Source: Zygnema cylindricum (Eukaryota; Streptophyta; Zygnematophyceae; Zygnematales; Zygnemataceae). Taken from it: 64,000 bases of DNA. Under the pieces are notes generated by a model. It was not told where the DNA came from. It saw only the letters and a list, made by a program, of their open reading frames with translations, and searched no databases. Location: positions 1 through 64,000 of the forward strand of contig JBBHKE010000135.1 of the NCBI GenBank assembly GCA_037447655.1, in the 5' to 3' direction. Shown piece after piece: positions 10,744-21,120 of the stretch; the first letter of the stretch is position 1; each line of letters starts with the position of its first letter. The position numbers and the translations under genes were made by a program.

Positions 10744-11845
10744 TGCGCCCACCATCTAGGGTGCCTATGTTCCATGGAACAAACTTCACTTATTGGTAGT
10801 TTACAATGGAGGGATTGCTTTTCGAGAAGCACTTATGGGGAATTGTTTCGGGATAAGTGAGATGTCGGCCACCTGGCTTTGTAGGAGCATACTATGGAGA
10901 ATCAACTGAGGCTGCCGAGAATATCAATCGAAGTACATATGCAACGGAAGGTGAAGGGAAAAACCTTGCCGTGGATGGGGAAATACGGGAGAAGGAAAAA
11001 GGGACACCTATGGTGAGGGGAGTTAGGCTCTCAGCTATGGTACCACATGTAGGGATTAAAAGTGAAGAAAATGACTGAAAAATATGGGAATACAAAAACA
11101 CTATAGCAAAGCATCTCATACTTATAAACATGTCTAAGTCCATAGCTATCACTCTTATAAAATTAACGAAGTCTTCAGTGATATGGGAAGCATTAAGTCA
11201 GATTTATAAGAGAGAGACTATTCAGAGGCAGCAATTAGTAAAAGAAGAAATAGATGCCTATGTTTATAAAGGCGGTAGCATGATAGAGTTTTGCAAAAAT
11301 ATTGCTGCGTTATATGTTGAGCTTACTAGTGCGGGATATGTAGAATCTGAGGAGAGGAAGATTAATACACTACTCATGAAACTCCAAGATGAGTACGAAA
11401 ACATCATTTGTCGTATGCAGGCAATGGATGGCTCCTCATGGACTTGGAGCTTTACCATGGGAATAATTTTTGTGAGGGAAAGCACCTTGGAGCTTTGTAG
11501 GTGAAGTGACAGAGTGAATGCATTCATAGCTGGTGGTGATTGGCGGAAGCGTGATGAGAGGAACGACGATGACGAGTGGAAGCGTGATGAGAGGAAGAAA
11601 GACAAAGGTAAACCTTATCCGAACTTTGGTCGAATAAGAGGGAGAGGAAAGGAAAGAGAGCTTTGAAAAAGGGGGTTTGCTTCTTTTGTAGTGAATCAGG
11701 TCCTTATATAGAGGAATGCCCTTGTTTGGAAGAACTTAGAAGTTGGAATGTGGATGAGGAGGAAGAAGGGGAAGAGGAGAAAGAGGATGATGATATGTCG
11801 AGGAAGAGAGAAAAGCACACAGAAATTCCACGTGAGCAATAATGT
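10733..11845 (+). pseudogene. F5 gag remnant with CCHC-like motif
   Basis: The frame begins MRPPSRVPMF at the primer site (10733), is broken by stops near 10793, 10857 and 11076, and continues with the open segment 11130-11504 containing VIWEALSQIYKRETIQRQQLV, GGSMIEFCKNIAALYVEL and LLMKLQDEYENIICRMQAMD, the copia GAG (UBN2-like) pattern. At 11678-11719 the zinc knuckle reads C-x2-C-x4-P-x4-C: the histidine has become proline, so it should not bind zinc or packaged RNA normally. A protease stub (CAFGGI) follows a stop at about 11840. Confidence 0.82.
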
Positions 11846-12608
11846 GCTTTTGGAGGTATAAGCGAAGTAAAGAGAGAGGAGATACTTGATGGAGTTCAAA
11901 ATATTGAGGATAGTTTCATAGATATTTTGGAAACAGAAAACTGGTCGGAAAGGGAGACTTCAACAAATTCCAAAAAAATGGGAGAATTAATAAAAGAGTG
12001 GGTTTTAAAAGATAGGGGAGAAGTGGAATATTTAATGAAAGGTTTAGGGATGAGAAATATTTATTGGGAATAAAATTAGAAAGTGATAGTGGAAATAATT
12101 CCATGGGAGAGAGTAAGGAAAGTTCAGAAAATGGGGTGAGAATCATGGATAAAAATATGAGTTCCGAAGATGTAGATTTTATGAGGAACTTAGTGGGGAC
12201 TCTTGATTAAACGATAAATTTGGGGGGTAATGGTTTTGACATCACTAATGGGAGTGATGCCCTCTTTAAAGGTGTGCATGTAAAAGGGTTAGCATCTGAG
12301 TAAATGTTGCAAATTGGGGATGGGGCTGACTGTTGGAAATGCAAAAGGCAAAGTGGATTTTGGTTGGATGAAAAAGGGAGGAGGTGGATAAAATCTTTGC
12401 TTGCATTTATGAAAAGTGGCATGCAAAATAAAATGTATGATCGACAAGATGAAATTATTTTTGGGTCATCTAATACACTTTCTTAAATATAAAGGTATTC
12501 GCTTGAAGCTTCATCAAGGAAAAAAAAAAAGGAAAGGAAAATATATATAAATGTATTTGTTGTTTTTGAAGGGAGTTAAAAGTAAAGTAGATTAGAAAAT
12601 AAGGGGAG
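11846..12608 (+). pseudogene. F5 remnant of RT and RNase H with large internal deletions
   Basis: After the protease stub only fragments resembling pol remain. KYLLGIKLESD-like residues near 12056 match the RT block KYILGIQIERD, and SSEDVDFMRN near 12163 matches MSPEERQFMK. DITNGSDALFKG and GDGADCW near 12238-12340 match the RNase H blocks DITTWSDASYGD and VGDGACCW. Integrase and the RT active site are absent. The segment ends in a polypurine tract, AAAATAAGGGGAG, immediately before the 3' LTR. Confidence 0.7.
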
Positions 12609-13644
12609 TGTTGAAATTTAAGTATTTTTTAGGTCTAGAGATTGCAAAATAAAAGACAAAAGAGAAGACACTGACAGCTTGCCTCTAGCTCTTCACTCAA
12701 GTCCCCACACTTGTCGCAGTCACTGAAGACTTGAGGAGGAGTTAGATCCATGGCTGCCGTCCAAAGAGGATAGGAAGGCAAATATTGATAGAGTTACCTA
12801 AAATGTTTGACGGATCCCAGATTTGATCGGGGTACTTGCCGTCCGTCAAATTAGCCGATAGCCTTAACCTATAAGTCTAGGATTAGTGGTAGAATATAAT
12901 AGGTTTGATAAATATTTATTTTGTCACACGTAGACTAGTTCATTTAACGGGATATAGATACGTAATGCATAGATACAGTTTTTGTACGATTTTAATGTAT
13001 TTTATGAAATGGATACCTTGCATTTGTTTCGAAAGATAGGACTTGGATTGCGGCAACTCCGGAGATTACGGGAACAAATCCGGATATGACATGTGTCGAC
13101 ATTTTGGCCATGTCGTACGATGGCCGTACAAAAAGTACACCGGCACATGTACTTTTTTGTACGACAAAGTAATTTGATGAGTGCCGTACGTCAGTAGATA
13201 GAGTTTTAGAGAGAGAGATAAGACTAAGAAAATTTAGTAGGTAGTTGCCTCTCTGCTAGAGAGCTCCTATACAGAAGGTCATTTTTGACCATTAATAACT
13301 ATCAATTTACTTGACCATTTTCAGTGATTTATTTTGCTGCAGACTTAGGGGAGTCCAAACTACACACGGGTGTACTCGGTCAAAGTTTTTGCTTGCTAGG
13401 GTGGCTGTATTTCTAAGGGAAAGTCAAAGTGGGTGAATGTGTCCAAAACTCATATTCTAACTTTGCATTCTGTGGTGGAACTGAGCACATCGAAAGTCTT
13501 ATTTCACAGGGGTGAAGCAATAATAGGTTTCTGATTGTCAAGGAGTCAGTCATTTGGGTTTATATGAACTTAGAGTCGGCACTATCTAGATTAGCTACTT
13601 TTGGATATGCGATTTTTGTGGGCAATGGAGCACACAAAGTTTCA
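12609..13644 (+). repeat. F5 3' LTR (family B)
   Basis: TGTTGAAATTTAAG to AAAGTTTCA, 1036 bp. It lacks about 110-130 bp relative to the 5' LTR: at about 13035 CATTTGTTTCGAAA jumps to GATAGGACTTGGATTG, skipping the segment at about 9985-10130 of the 5' LTR. Otherwise the two LTRs are very similar by eye, including the antisense B-box region and the hairpins. Confidence 0.88.
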
Positions 13645-14676
13645 CTACACTCACATCATTTACTTTTTTCAAGTCCATTGGAGTGGTACAACTGTTTGCC
13701 TTTTCTATCTGGAATTTCTCAAACATATTGCCTATTACTTCTTTCTGAGTAAGTTTGATAATCCTTTTCCCCCTATCTCTCTCCATTTGGATCCCCAAAA
13801 TGTATCTTGCCTCACCTTAATCTTTCTTATCAAATCTGCTTCAAAGATCTTTCTTTAACTTATTGATATTTTCCAAAGACTTACTTAGCACAAACAGACC
13901 ATCCATATAAATTGCAATAAATATGATACCATTCTCATCTTCAAACATATAGATAGAATGGTTTGAATTGATCCGGATATATCCCATACGGGTGAGAAAC
14001 TCATCTAGTATTTTATTCCATTGTCGCGGAGTCTGCTTTAGTCCATATATGGACTTTATGAGCCTGCAGACTTTACTCTCTTCTCCTTCCTCCACGAACC
14101 CCTCGGGTTGCCTCATGAAAATTTCTTCCTCTAACACACCATTAAGAAAAGCAGTATTAATATCCATCTAGTGTATTTCCATGTCTTTCGCTGCTGCCAG
14201 ACTGAGGAGAATCCTTTCTTACGGGAAACTAACAACTTGAGAAAAGTACTCCTCATACTCAATCCCCTCTTTTGGGTGAACCCCTTTGCTACCAAACGAG
14301 CCTTATATCTCTCAATGGTATTATCTGGGTTCAATTTAGTTTAAACACCCATTTACAGCCAATCCGTTTTCTGTCCGGTGGACAATCTGCTTGTTCCCAA
14401 GTATTTCCTTCCATGATAGGGGTCATTTCACCATTTATAGCTCTAATTCATCTGTCTTTCTTTAGACTTTTTATTGCTTCCAAGTATGACCGAGCCTCAT
14501 CAGGGTGAGATAGCTTAGTTACCTTGTGAGCCGCCTATTTTTTTTGTATCATTTTGCTACTCTTTCTCCCTCCCTCAAACTCCGAAGCTAGGATGGAGGG
14601 AATTCTTTGATTTCTCCTTACTGTCTCATCAGCTCCCCTGTCCTTGGAAGCTAGTTCCAGTTCCCCCTCTTCTGTG
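13645..14676 (-). pseudogene. R1 reverse transcriptase (broken, YMDG active site)
   Basis: Minus-strand blocks in order are the linker with VTKLSHPDEA, MNPDNTIERYKARLVAKGFT, MDINTAFLNGVLEEEIFMRQPEGF, SIYGLKQTPRQWNK, IFIAIYMDGLFVLSKSL and MGIQMERDRGKRIIKLTQKE. A frameshift follows KGFTQK (about 14270). The catalytic box is Y-M-D-G in place of Y-V-D-D, losing one metal-binding aspartate. The same unusual box occurs in F3. The 5' side ends at the R2 insertion (14676), continuing at 21121. Confidence 0.85.
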
Positions 14677-15732
14677 TGCAACTCTGAGACCTCAATAGAA
14701 CCTTAGAGTAAGCAGCTCACACGAAGCCTCTAGGATAACCCTGACCCCTTTGTCTTTCAGCACGAATAACCCCCACCCTGGCAAAAAAAAACTCTAACCA
14801 CCGTCACCCGTGTGAAGGCAAGAACTCCCCTGAGTCGATAGCAAAAAGAATCTCTGAATTTGCTCCCCTGAGCAGTAAGTTATGGAGGGTCAAAGTTGAC
14901 CTTTTGTACAGAAGCTCTCTGGGAGAGAGGGTCCTATCTCCTAATTTTTCGAAGTCCTATCTCTCTCACAGACTCTATCTACTGATGTACGGAACCAATC
15001 ATAATACAGTTCCGTACGCAAAAGTACAGTTGCCGGTGTACTTTATGTACGGACATTGTACGACATGGCCTAAATGTTGGCACATATCATATCCGGATTC
15101 GGTGCCATAATCTCCGGAGATTCCACGTTCCAATGTAATTTCGCCACGCGTCATCCGATGTGGCGATGCCAGAAACCGCCGAAATCTTCTTGCGCGATCT
15201 CGACGCTAATTCCGGTCGTCCGATTATAATCGAATTTAATCGTAGCCTTAATAAATACATTCGCGGTATTCGTTTCACTTAAGAAATAAATGCGCGGTAT
15301 TGATTTCTTGCTCGTACCGTATTTCGTACTTATACATTACCGGATCTATGTATACCGTAAACAATTACAGTTAAATGATTTATCCTACGTTTACGTGTTT
15401 AAATAAATATCAAATTACATACTACGTAATGTTATTACTAGAGTTAACGGCTAAGTCTACCGCCTACTTCTAGTCTGCCGGCCGGTAGGTACAAAGATCA
15501 AGTCCTGTCGCCGGCACATTCCTTTTAAATAAATAAACCCTAACTAATATAAATTTCCCGTAAACCTCTGGATTGCCTAGGTAGCCATGGCTTTAGCTCC
15601 CTCTCCAATTTCTCAGTGACTACGACAAGTTTGAGAGTTTGGAGAGAGAAGTTAGAGGTAGACTGCCTCGGCTTCTTTCTATAATTCCATTTAGACCTAG
15701 AAAATACTAAAAATGTACCATTAATTTCTACA
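14677..15732 (-). repeat. R2 3' LTR (family A)
   Basis: On the plus strand TGCAACTCTGAGACC to TTAATTTCTACA, 1056 bp. Followed by ctcctgttattttatag, the complement of a decayed polypurine tract. Contains the GTAC palindrome near 15016-15062 and the antisense tRNA-like segment (GTTAACGGCTAAGTC...GATCAAGTCC) near 15434-15510. Confidence 0.88.
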
Positions 15733-15739
15733 CTCCTGT

Positions 15740-16532
15740 TATTTTATAGTCAATCTTTAATTTCAGATAACACTTCTCTCTGCAGAAAATTAGCTTAAGG
15801 GAAGGCATAGGTTTGGTCATCATATCTGCTACCATCTCACTATCTGGTCTGTACTCTAAACTGATTATTTTGTTTTATACTTTCTCTCTAACAAAGCTGA
15901 GTCTGATGTCCATGTGTTTGGCTTTAAAATGATGTTTAGGATTGGCAGAAACAACGATTGCTGCCTGATTATCACAAAATATTTTCTGCACACCACTCTT
16001 AAGGTGACCGAGCTCACCAAGCAAAGACTTGACCCACATCAATTCTTTTACAGCAGAGCAAGATGCCATATACTCAGCCTCCATGGTAGACTGAGCAATA
16101 ACCTTTTTCTAATTTGCTACTCCAATAGTAAGCCCCATCACGCACATATAATACATATCCACTCCTCATCGGAGCATCACCATAACTGGCATCACTCCAA
16201 GAAGCGATGTAAGTATTCTCCCGACCCAAATGCAACCATAGATCCCTAGTTCCTATCAAGTATCTAAGGACTCTCTTAGCTGCCTCCCTATCCCTCTTAG
16301 TGGGAGCATTTAGACTTCTAATCAGCACTCCTACAGCTGCAGCTAAATCCGGCCGGGTATAATTCATAAAATAGATAAGACTTCCCACTACTTGCCTGTA
16401 AGAAATAGTATGCATGAACTTCTGTTCTTCAGTAGATAATCCCTCGTCTAAGACTATGACTCCTTTTTCCTCACTCCCCTCACTTCCCTTCTTTAACTCC
16501 ATTGGAGTTATATAACTATTAGCTCTATCCAT
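15740..16532 (-). pseudogene. R2 RT C-terminus and RNase H (broken)
   Basis: Two open minus-strand segments. 16532-16074 carries MELKKGSEGSEEKGVIVLDE, ISYRQVVGSLIYFMNYTRPDLAAAVGV and SWSDASYGDAPMRSGYVLYVRDGAYYW; 16084-15875 carries MEAEYMASCSAVKELMWVKSLLGELGHL..IFCDNQAAIVVSANPKHHFKAKHMDIR. A frameshift near 16110 and a stop just after EKV (about 15873) break the frame. MRRCTSGYV of other copies has lost two residues here (MRSGYV). Confidence 0.86.
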
Positions 16533-17345
16533 ATGAATTTTTCAAGCATGTTCCTTATTGCTTCTTTTTGAGTCAATTATATAATCTTTCTTTTTCGATC
16601 TCTTTCTACTTGAATTCCCAAATATATTTTGCTTCCCCCATATCCTTCATTTCAAATCTCCCCTTAGGAATGATTTTCAGTTTATAAATTTTTTCCATTG
16701 ATTTACTTAAAACAAGCAAATCATCAACATAAATTGCAATAAATATATTAACTTCCTCATCTTCAAAAACATAGATTGAGTGATCTAAGCTGATCCGCAT
16801 ATATCCCAGACCGATAAGAAACTCATCACGTTTCTTATTCCACTGTCGAGGCGCCTGTTTCAAACCGTAAAGGGATTTAATTAGCCGACATACCTTACTC
16901 TCCTCTCCTTCCTCCACAAATCCTTCGGGTTGTCGCATGAAGATCTCCTCTTCCAATTATCCATGCAAAAAGGCTGTCTTGATGTCCATCTGGTGCACCT
17001 CCATGTCTTCCGTTGCTGGTAGACTGAGAAGTATGCGGACGGAGGGAAATCTGACCACCGGGGCAAAGGTTTCCTCGTAGTTGATTCGTTCTTTCTGTGT
17101 AAATCCTTTTGCCACTAATCGGGCTTTGTAACGATCAATGGTGTTATCCGGGTTCAGTTTTAGTTTGAAAACCCACTTACAACCGATTAGTTTTTGGTTA
17201 GGTGGACAGTCCACCAGCTCTTAAGTATCGGCTGCCTTTTTTGAGGCCATCTCCTTATTGATGGCTGTCTTCCACCGGTTCCTTTCTGGAAAAGTCATCG
17301 CCTCTCCATAAGTTTGAGGTTCATCTTGATGAGATAGTTTTATTA
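16533..17345 (-). pseudogene. R2 reverse transcriptase (broken, YVDD intact)
   Basis: Minus-strand blocks are CKWVFKLKLNPDNTIDRYKARLVAKGFTQKE, FAPVVRFPSVRILLSL, HQMDIKTAFLHG, EEEIFMRQPEGFVEEGEESKVCRLIKSLYGLKQAPRQWNKK and IAIYVDDLLVLSK. The catalytic Y-V-D-D is intact. Breaks: a TAA at about 17221 (before ELVDCPP), a TAA between the HG and LEEE blocks (about 16957) and a frameshift near 16530. With three lesions it is not expressible as a single polyprotein. Confidence 0.87.
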
Positions 17346-17367
17346 CCTTGTTATTAATTTGTTTTTC

Positions 17368-18584
17368 TTATAATCTTTTGCTACTTCTCCTTCCCCCCTC
17401 AAAATCTGTGGCCGGAACAGATGGTTCTCGTGGGTTCTTTCGAACAATCTCGACTTCTCCCATATCCCTTGATTCCGAAGCAATTTCCATCACGTCTTCC
17501 GCTTCGGGTAGAGTTGTCGATAGAGTTTCCGTAGCCGAGTCCTTTTCGGTCTGATTTGTACCTGAAAGAATGCCATCTTCTCTAAAACCTGGATAGTTAG
17601 GAAACTCAAAGTCATCGGAATTTTCTGACTCAAATCTGATTTTTACTGACTTTGTATATTTGAAGAGATCCACAGACTTTCCTTCATCTATAACTACTAG
17701 ATGTTTAACTAAGATTATATCTTCCCTTTTTAGGTCATAAACTCTATATCCTTCAACATCCTCATCATATCTTAATAAGTATCCCGGTTTTCCTTTTGGA
17801 TCTAGCTTCCAATTAGACCGATCTGTATCTAGACTAAATACTTCACTGCCAAAAACCTTTAAGTGAGAAATGTCTGGTTTTCTGCCGTTCCATTTCTCAT
17901 AAGTTGTTTGATCTTTTATAGCTGAGGTAAGAACTCTATTTTTGAGGTAATTAGCAGAGTTCATTGCTTCTGCCCAAAACCTTTTTCCTATCTTCTTATC
18001 TGACAACATACTTCTAGCACTTTCACTCACTGTCCTATTTAATTGTTCAACTACCCCATTCTTTTCCGGGTTTTCTGGAACTGTCTTTTGGTGATAAACT
18101 CCATTTTCCCTCAGAAAATCCTCGAATTGGCTAGAAGTATACTCTTCACCATTGTCACTCCTTACTCTCTTGATTGGAGTTTCATGGAGTTTTTCGCTCC
18201 ATGCTTTATATTGTCTAAAACAATTTTGAGCTTCTGACTTGTTTTTCAAAAAATACACCCTGGAATACCGAGACCAATCATCAATGATAGTCATCATAAA
18301 TATCTTCCCCCCGGTGAGTGCACTTTAGCCGGTCCATAAATATCTCTGTGTACTAGATCTAGATTTTTTTCTCTGTTATAGCTGGCTGTTTTAAGAAAGG
18401 GTAATCTGTGTGCTTTACCTTGAGCACATCCACTAAAGTCACTTATATTATCACTCTCACTGAACTAAATTCCTTCCACCACTACCATCTTTTTCATCTC
18501 TCTTAGCTTATCTAGATTCACATGCCCAAGCCTCTTATGCCACATCATTATATCACGAACACCAGGATAATAAAGTTTTTTCTT
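17368..18584 (-). pseudogene. R2 integrase and linker
   Basis: The 309-codon open segment 18297-17368 starts at MMTIIDDWSRYSRVYFLK and keeps the second core aspartate (SDNGEEY, G to E next to it) and the catalytic glutamate (NGVVEQLNR), then WAEAMNSANYLKNRV, SHLKVFGSEVFSLDTDRSNWKL, and the acidic linker ending GGRRSSKRL. The N-terminal HHCC module (18298-18584; HKRLGHVNLDK and SGCAQGKAHRLPF) contains stops. Integrase would join element cDNA to chromosomal DNA. The linker continues past a stop at 17365 into the RT. Confidence 0.87.
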
Positions 18585-19736
18585 TTAATTGGTTAAAATC
18601 AGCCTAAACATCCCTTGGCTACCTTTTTCAGCGGTGAAATAAACTTCCTCCTCAAAACTAGCAGTAAAGACTCTTTTCCTAGTGCTAGTATCAAAACCCT
18701 TATCATCTAATACAGACGTAGAGATGAGGTTTTTGTTCAGCTCCGGAATAAACAATACATTGGAGAATGTAATTATGGATGTCTTTCTTTCTACCAATAC
18801 TTTCAGATCTACCAATCCTACAAGAGTTGTAGTGACTATCCACCCATCCCCGTACTCTATCTCTACGGTGGGAATCTTTCTTATCTTAGTGAACAAGTGT
18901 TTATCCTTACACATGTGCATGGATGCACCCGAATCTACAATCGAGCCTGCTTCACCTTTCAATCCACCGAAAGCACATTTCTGCTTTCGTGGAATTTCTA
19001 CCTTGTTTGTCGCTTCCAACTCCTCATCCAATAGGAGCTCATCGTCCTTGTCTTCAGATTCCACCTTATGTACCTGTGTTATAAGGGCCTTTTTCTTTCC
19101 TCTAGGGGTTCCACCGGTGCGCCCCTCCTTTAACCGAAGCTCGGTTAGTTTAGTGCACTCTGCCATATAGTGCCTTGGTTTCTTACAGAAATGACATAAA
19201 CCCTTGGGAGCCCTAGGTCCGAACTCGTCAGTCTGATTTTTCTGCTCCCCCCCTCCGCAATTTCCGATCGGTCTCCAGGAATCCTTGTTCCTCCAGTTCG
19301 TCCCAGCTGCCAAGGCTTGCCCACTCTTTCCTCCCTTTCGGATCTCAATTGTATTCCCCCGAACGAGAATCATTCCTACCATTGAGTTCCGTATCCACCT
19401 TGAGTCTGGCAAGTCCTGCACACGGTTGACTATGATCTCGAACTCATCGGGTAGCTTCATCAGTAGACAGTTAACCTTTTCTTTTTCACTAAAATATTTT
19501 CCAGCACTCTCTAGCTCCATGAAAAGTGTAGCAAGCTTATTGCAAAAATCAAACATCTTCCCCCCTTTGTATACATACTCCTTAACTTTCTGATCAGCCA
19601 ACTGTTGTTGTTGAATCGTGCTACTTCGATACATCTCTATGAGAGGGATCCGAAGATCGGATGCCCTTTTTACATGCAAATGAGGACATGCAAGTCCTTC
19701 AGTAAGATGTTGGAGGATGAAGTGCTTTGCCGCCAT
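18585..19736 (-). CDS. R2 gag main part and aspartic protease, open 383-codon segment
   Basis: GAG builds the cytoplasmic virus-like particle and the protease matures it. Residues 1-135 hold the GAG core (YRSSTIQQQQLADQKVKEYVYKG, LLMKLPDEFE, GMILVRGNTIEIRKGGKSGQALA). The zinc knuckle is at 181-194, C-x2-C-x4-H-x4-C, complete though with R before H in place of G. The protease catalytic D-S-G-A-S is at 268-272, the only unaltered one in the window. The start chosen (MAAKHF, ATG 12 nt after an in-frame TAG) follows the upstream 114-codon segment, and F4 has the same arrangement, so this may be a real initiation point rather than a decay product. It runs to a stop after FRLILTN, where integrase should follow. 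Confidence 0.8.
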   Translation of the reverse strand: MAAKHFILQHLTEGLACPHLHVKRASDLRIPLIEMYRSSTIQQQQLADQKVKEYVYKGGKMFDFCNKLATLFMELESAGKYFSEKEKVNCLLMKLPDEFEIIVNRVQDLPDSRWIRNSMVGMILVRGNTIEIRKGGKSGQALAAGTNWRNKDSWRPIGNCGGGEQKNQTDEFGPRAPKGLCHFCKKPRHYMAECTKLTELRLKEGRTGGTPRGKKKALITQVHKVESEDKDDELLLDEELEATNKVEIPRKQKCAFGGLKGEAGSIVDSGASMHMCKDKHLFTKIRKIPTVEIEYGDGWIVTTTLVGLVDLKVLVERKTSIITFSNVLFIPELNKNLISTSVLDDKGFDTSTRKRVFTASFEEEVYFTAEKGSQGMFRLILTN

Positions 19737-19748
19737 ATTGTTGAAGTC

Positions 19749-20093
19749 CTAGGTATCAGTATCATTCTCCTCGTTCCTCGAAATAAGTGATATGAATGCC
19801 GAACCATTTGCTATTGGTGTGGTCACCTCCTTCTCCTTTCCATTGTCCACCACCTCTCCTTCCTTTGTCTCCTCTGTTGAAGTTGGATCTGCATCTCTAG
19901 TGAATGTGCCTCCTATAAACCCTAGAGGTATCCCAAGATTGGATGGGCGCCTCACCCGTCCACTCACCATTCCCCAAAACCTTTTCTCACATAGAGCTCG
20001 TGTCATCATACTTTCCCAGTATATGAAGCTAGCTCCATTGAAAATGGGCACCCTAGATGGTGGGCCCATATCTTGCAACTCTGAGACCTCCAT
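19749..20093 (-). CDS. R2 gag N-terminal ORF starting inside the 5' LTR
   Basis: 114 codons beginning MEVSELQDMGPPSRVPIFNG. The first 20 nt are the end of the 5' LTR, and MGPP is written by the primer-binding site, so the ORF crosses the LTR/internal border in frame. FIYWESMMTRALCEKRFWGMVSGRVRRP is the conserved N-terminal GAG signature shared with R3, R4, F4 and F5. It ends at a TAG (aligned with a tryptophan of other copies) 12 nt before the ATG of the main gag frame. The same TAG occurs in F4. It could be an ordinary gag N-terminus with an inherited nonsense codon, or a separate short ORF; the sequence alone does not decide. Confidence 0.7.
   Translation of the reverse strand: MEVSELQDMGPPSRVPIFNGASFIYWESMMTRALCEKRFWGMVSGRVRRPSNLGIPLGFIGGTFTRDADPTSTEETKEGEVVDNGKEKEVTTPIANGSAFISLISRNEENDTDT
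20059..20073 (-). other. R2 primer-binding site (half-tRNA type, partly decayed)
   Basis: On the minus strand AGATATGGGCCCACC follows the LTR end. Twelve contiguous bases, TATGGGCCCACC, match the site in F4 and R3 and the complement of the plant initiator-Met tRNA anticodon arm. Confidence 0.78.
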
Positions 20094-21120
20094 AGGACCT
20101 CAAAGTAAGCAGCTCACACGAAGCCTTAAGGATAAACCTAACCCCTTTGTCTTTCAGCACGAATAACCGCCACACTGGCAACAAAAACTCTGACCACCTT
20201 CACCCATGTGAAGGGAAGACTCCCGTGAGTTTATAGCAAAAAGAATCTCTAAATTTTCTCCCCTGACCAGTAAGTTATGGAGGGTCAAAGTTGAACTTTT
20301 GTATAGAAGCTCTCTCGGAGAGAGGGTCCTATCTACCAATTTTTTCTAATTCGTATCTCTCTCTAAAACTCTATCTACTAACGTACGACACCAATCATAT
20401 TGCTGTTTCGTACAGAAAGGTACTGCTGTCGGTGTACTTTATGTACGAACATTGTACGACATGACAAAATGTCAACACGTGTCTTTTTTGGATTCGTTTC
20501 CATAATCCCTGGGGATGTCGAAATCCAATGTCGTGGTGCCACATGTCATCCGATGTGGTGGCGACCATAAACCGCCGAAATCTTCTTCCGCGATCTCGGC
20601 ATGCTTTTCAACCGTCCGATTGAATGCCGATTTCAATCGTAGCCGTTATAAATAGTTGCGATGTATTTGTTTCGCTATCGAAACAAATGGGCGGTACTTA
20701 TTTATTCTTCGTACTTGTAATCAGTACTATTATAACTAATTCTATGTTTCTCGTATATAGTTGTTGTTAAATGAATTAGCCTACATGATAACGTTTATAT
20801 ATGTAATACACTCTATATCATTTACCACTAATCCTAGACTAAATGGATAAGGCTACTGGATATTGGCGGCATTTCCTATCCATAGGTACCACGATCAAAT
20901 CCTCTCGGCGACAACTTCCTTTTAGTAAATTAATTACTTCACTACCCCGTAAATCTCTAGATAGCATAGGCAGCCATTACACTAGCTTCCTCTCCAGCTT
21001 CTCAGTGACTGCAACAAGTGTGAGAGTTGGAGAGAGAAGTTAGAGTCAGACTGCAATGGCTTCTTTTTCTGCACTTTAATTTAGACCTAGAAAATACTAA
21101 AAGTACCATGAATTTCTACT
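20074..21120 (-). repeat. R2 5' LTR (family A)
   Basis: 1047 bp, plus-strand TGCAACTCTGAGACC to ATTTCTACT (last base mutated from A). Contains ATGGATAAGGCTACTGG (A-box-like, 20841) and GATCAAATCC (B-box-like) on the plus strand, i.e. antisense to the element, and a GTAC palindrome near 20410-20460. Confidence 0.86.

Larger units (their letters stand above)
9559..13644 (+). mobile_element. F5: complete family B copia deletion derivative, CTACA target duplication
   Basis: Two direct LTRs (9559-10728 and 12609-13644) enclose only about 1.9 kb. The flanks are CTACA (9554-9558) and CTACA (13645-13649), an exact 5-bp duplication inside the minus-strand RT of R1. Internally there is a degenerate primer site, a gag remnant with a CCHC-like motif, and scraps of RT and RNase H, while integrase and most of RT are gone. 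It is a non-autonomous derivative that could only have moved with proteins supplied in trans, unless the deletions happened after insertion. Confidence 0.9.
14677..21120 (-). mobile_element. R2: full-length minus-strand family A copia element
   Basis: A complete element of 6.4 kb: 3' LTR at left (14677-15732), RNase H, RT, integrase, protease-gag, primer site, and 5' LTR at right (20074-21120). Flanks are CTGTG (14672-14676) and CTGTC (21121-21125), a 5-bp duplication with one mismatch. It is inserted in R1, whose linker/integrase sequence continues at 21121. It is the best-preserved polyprotein of the window, with an open 383-codon gag-protease segment and a 309-codon integrase segment, but RT and RNase H have stops and shifts. 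Confidence 0.9.

Noticed and set aside
18682-19170. 162-codon plus-strand frame opposite R2 gag-protease
   Set aside because: Antisense shadow of a conserved coding region; the minus-strand reading contains the zinc knuckle and protease.
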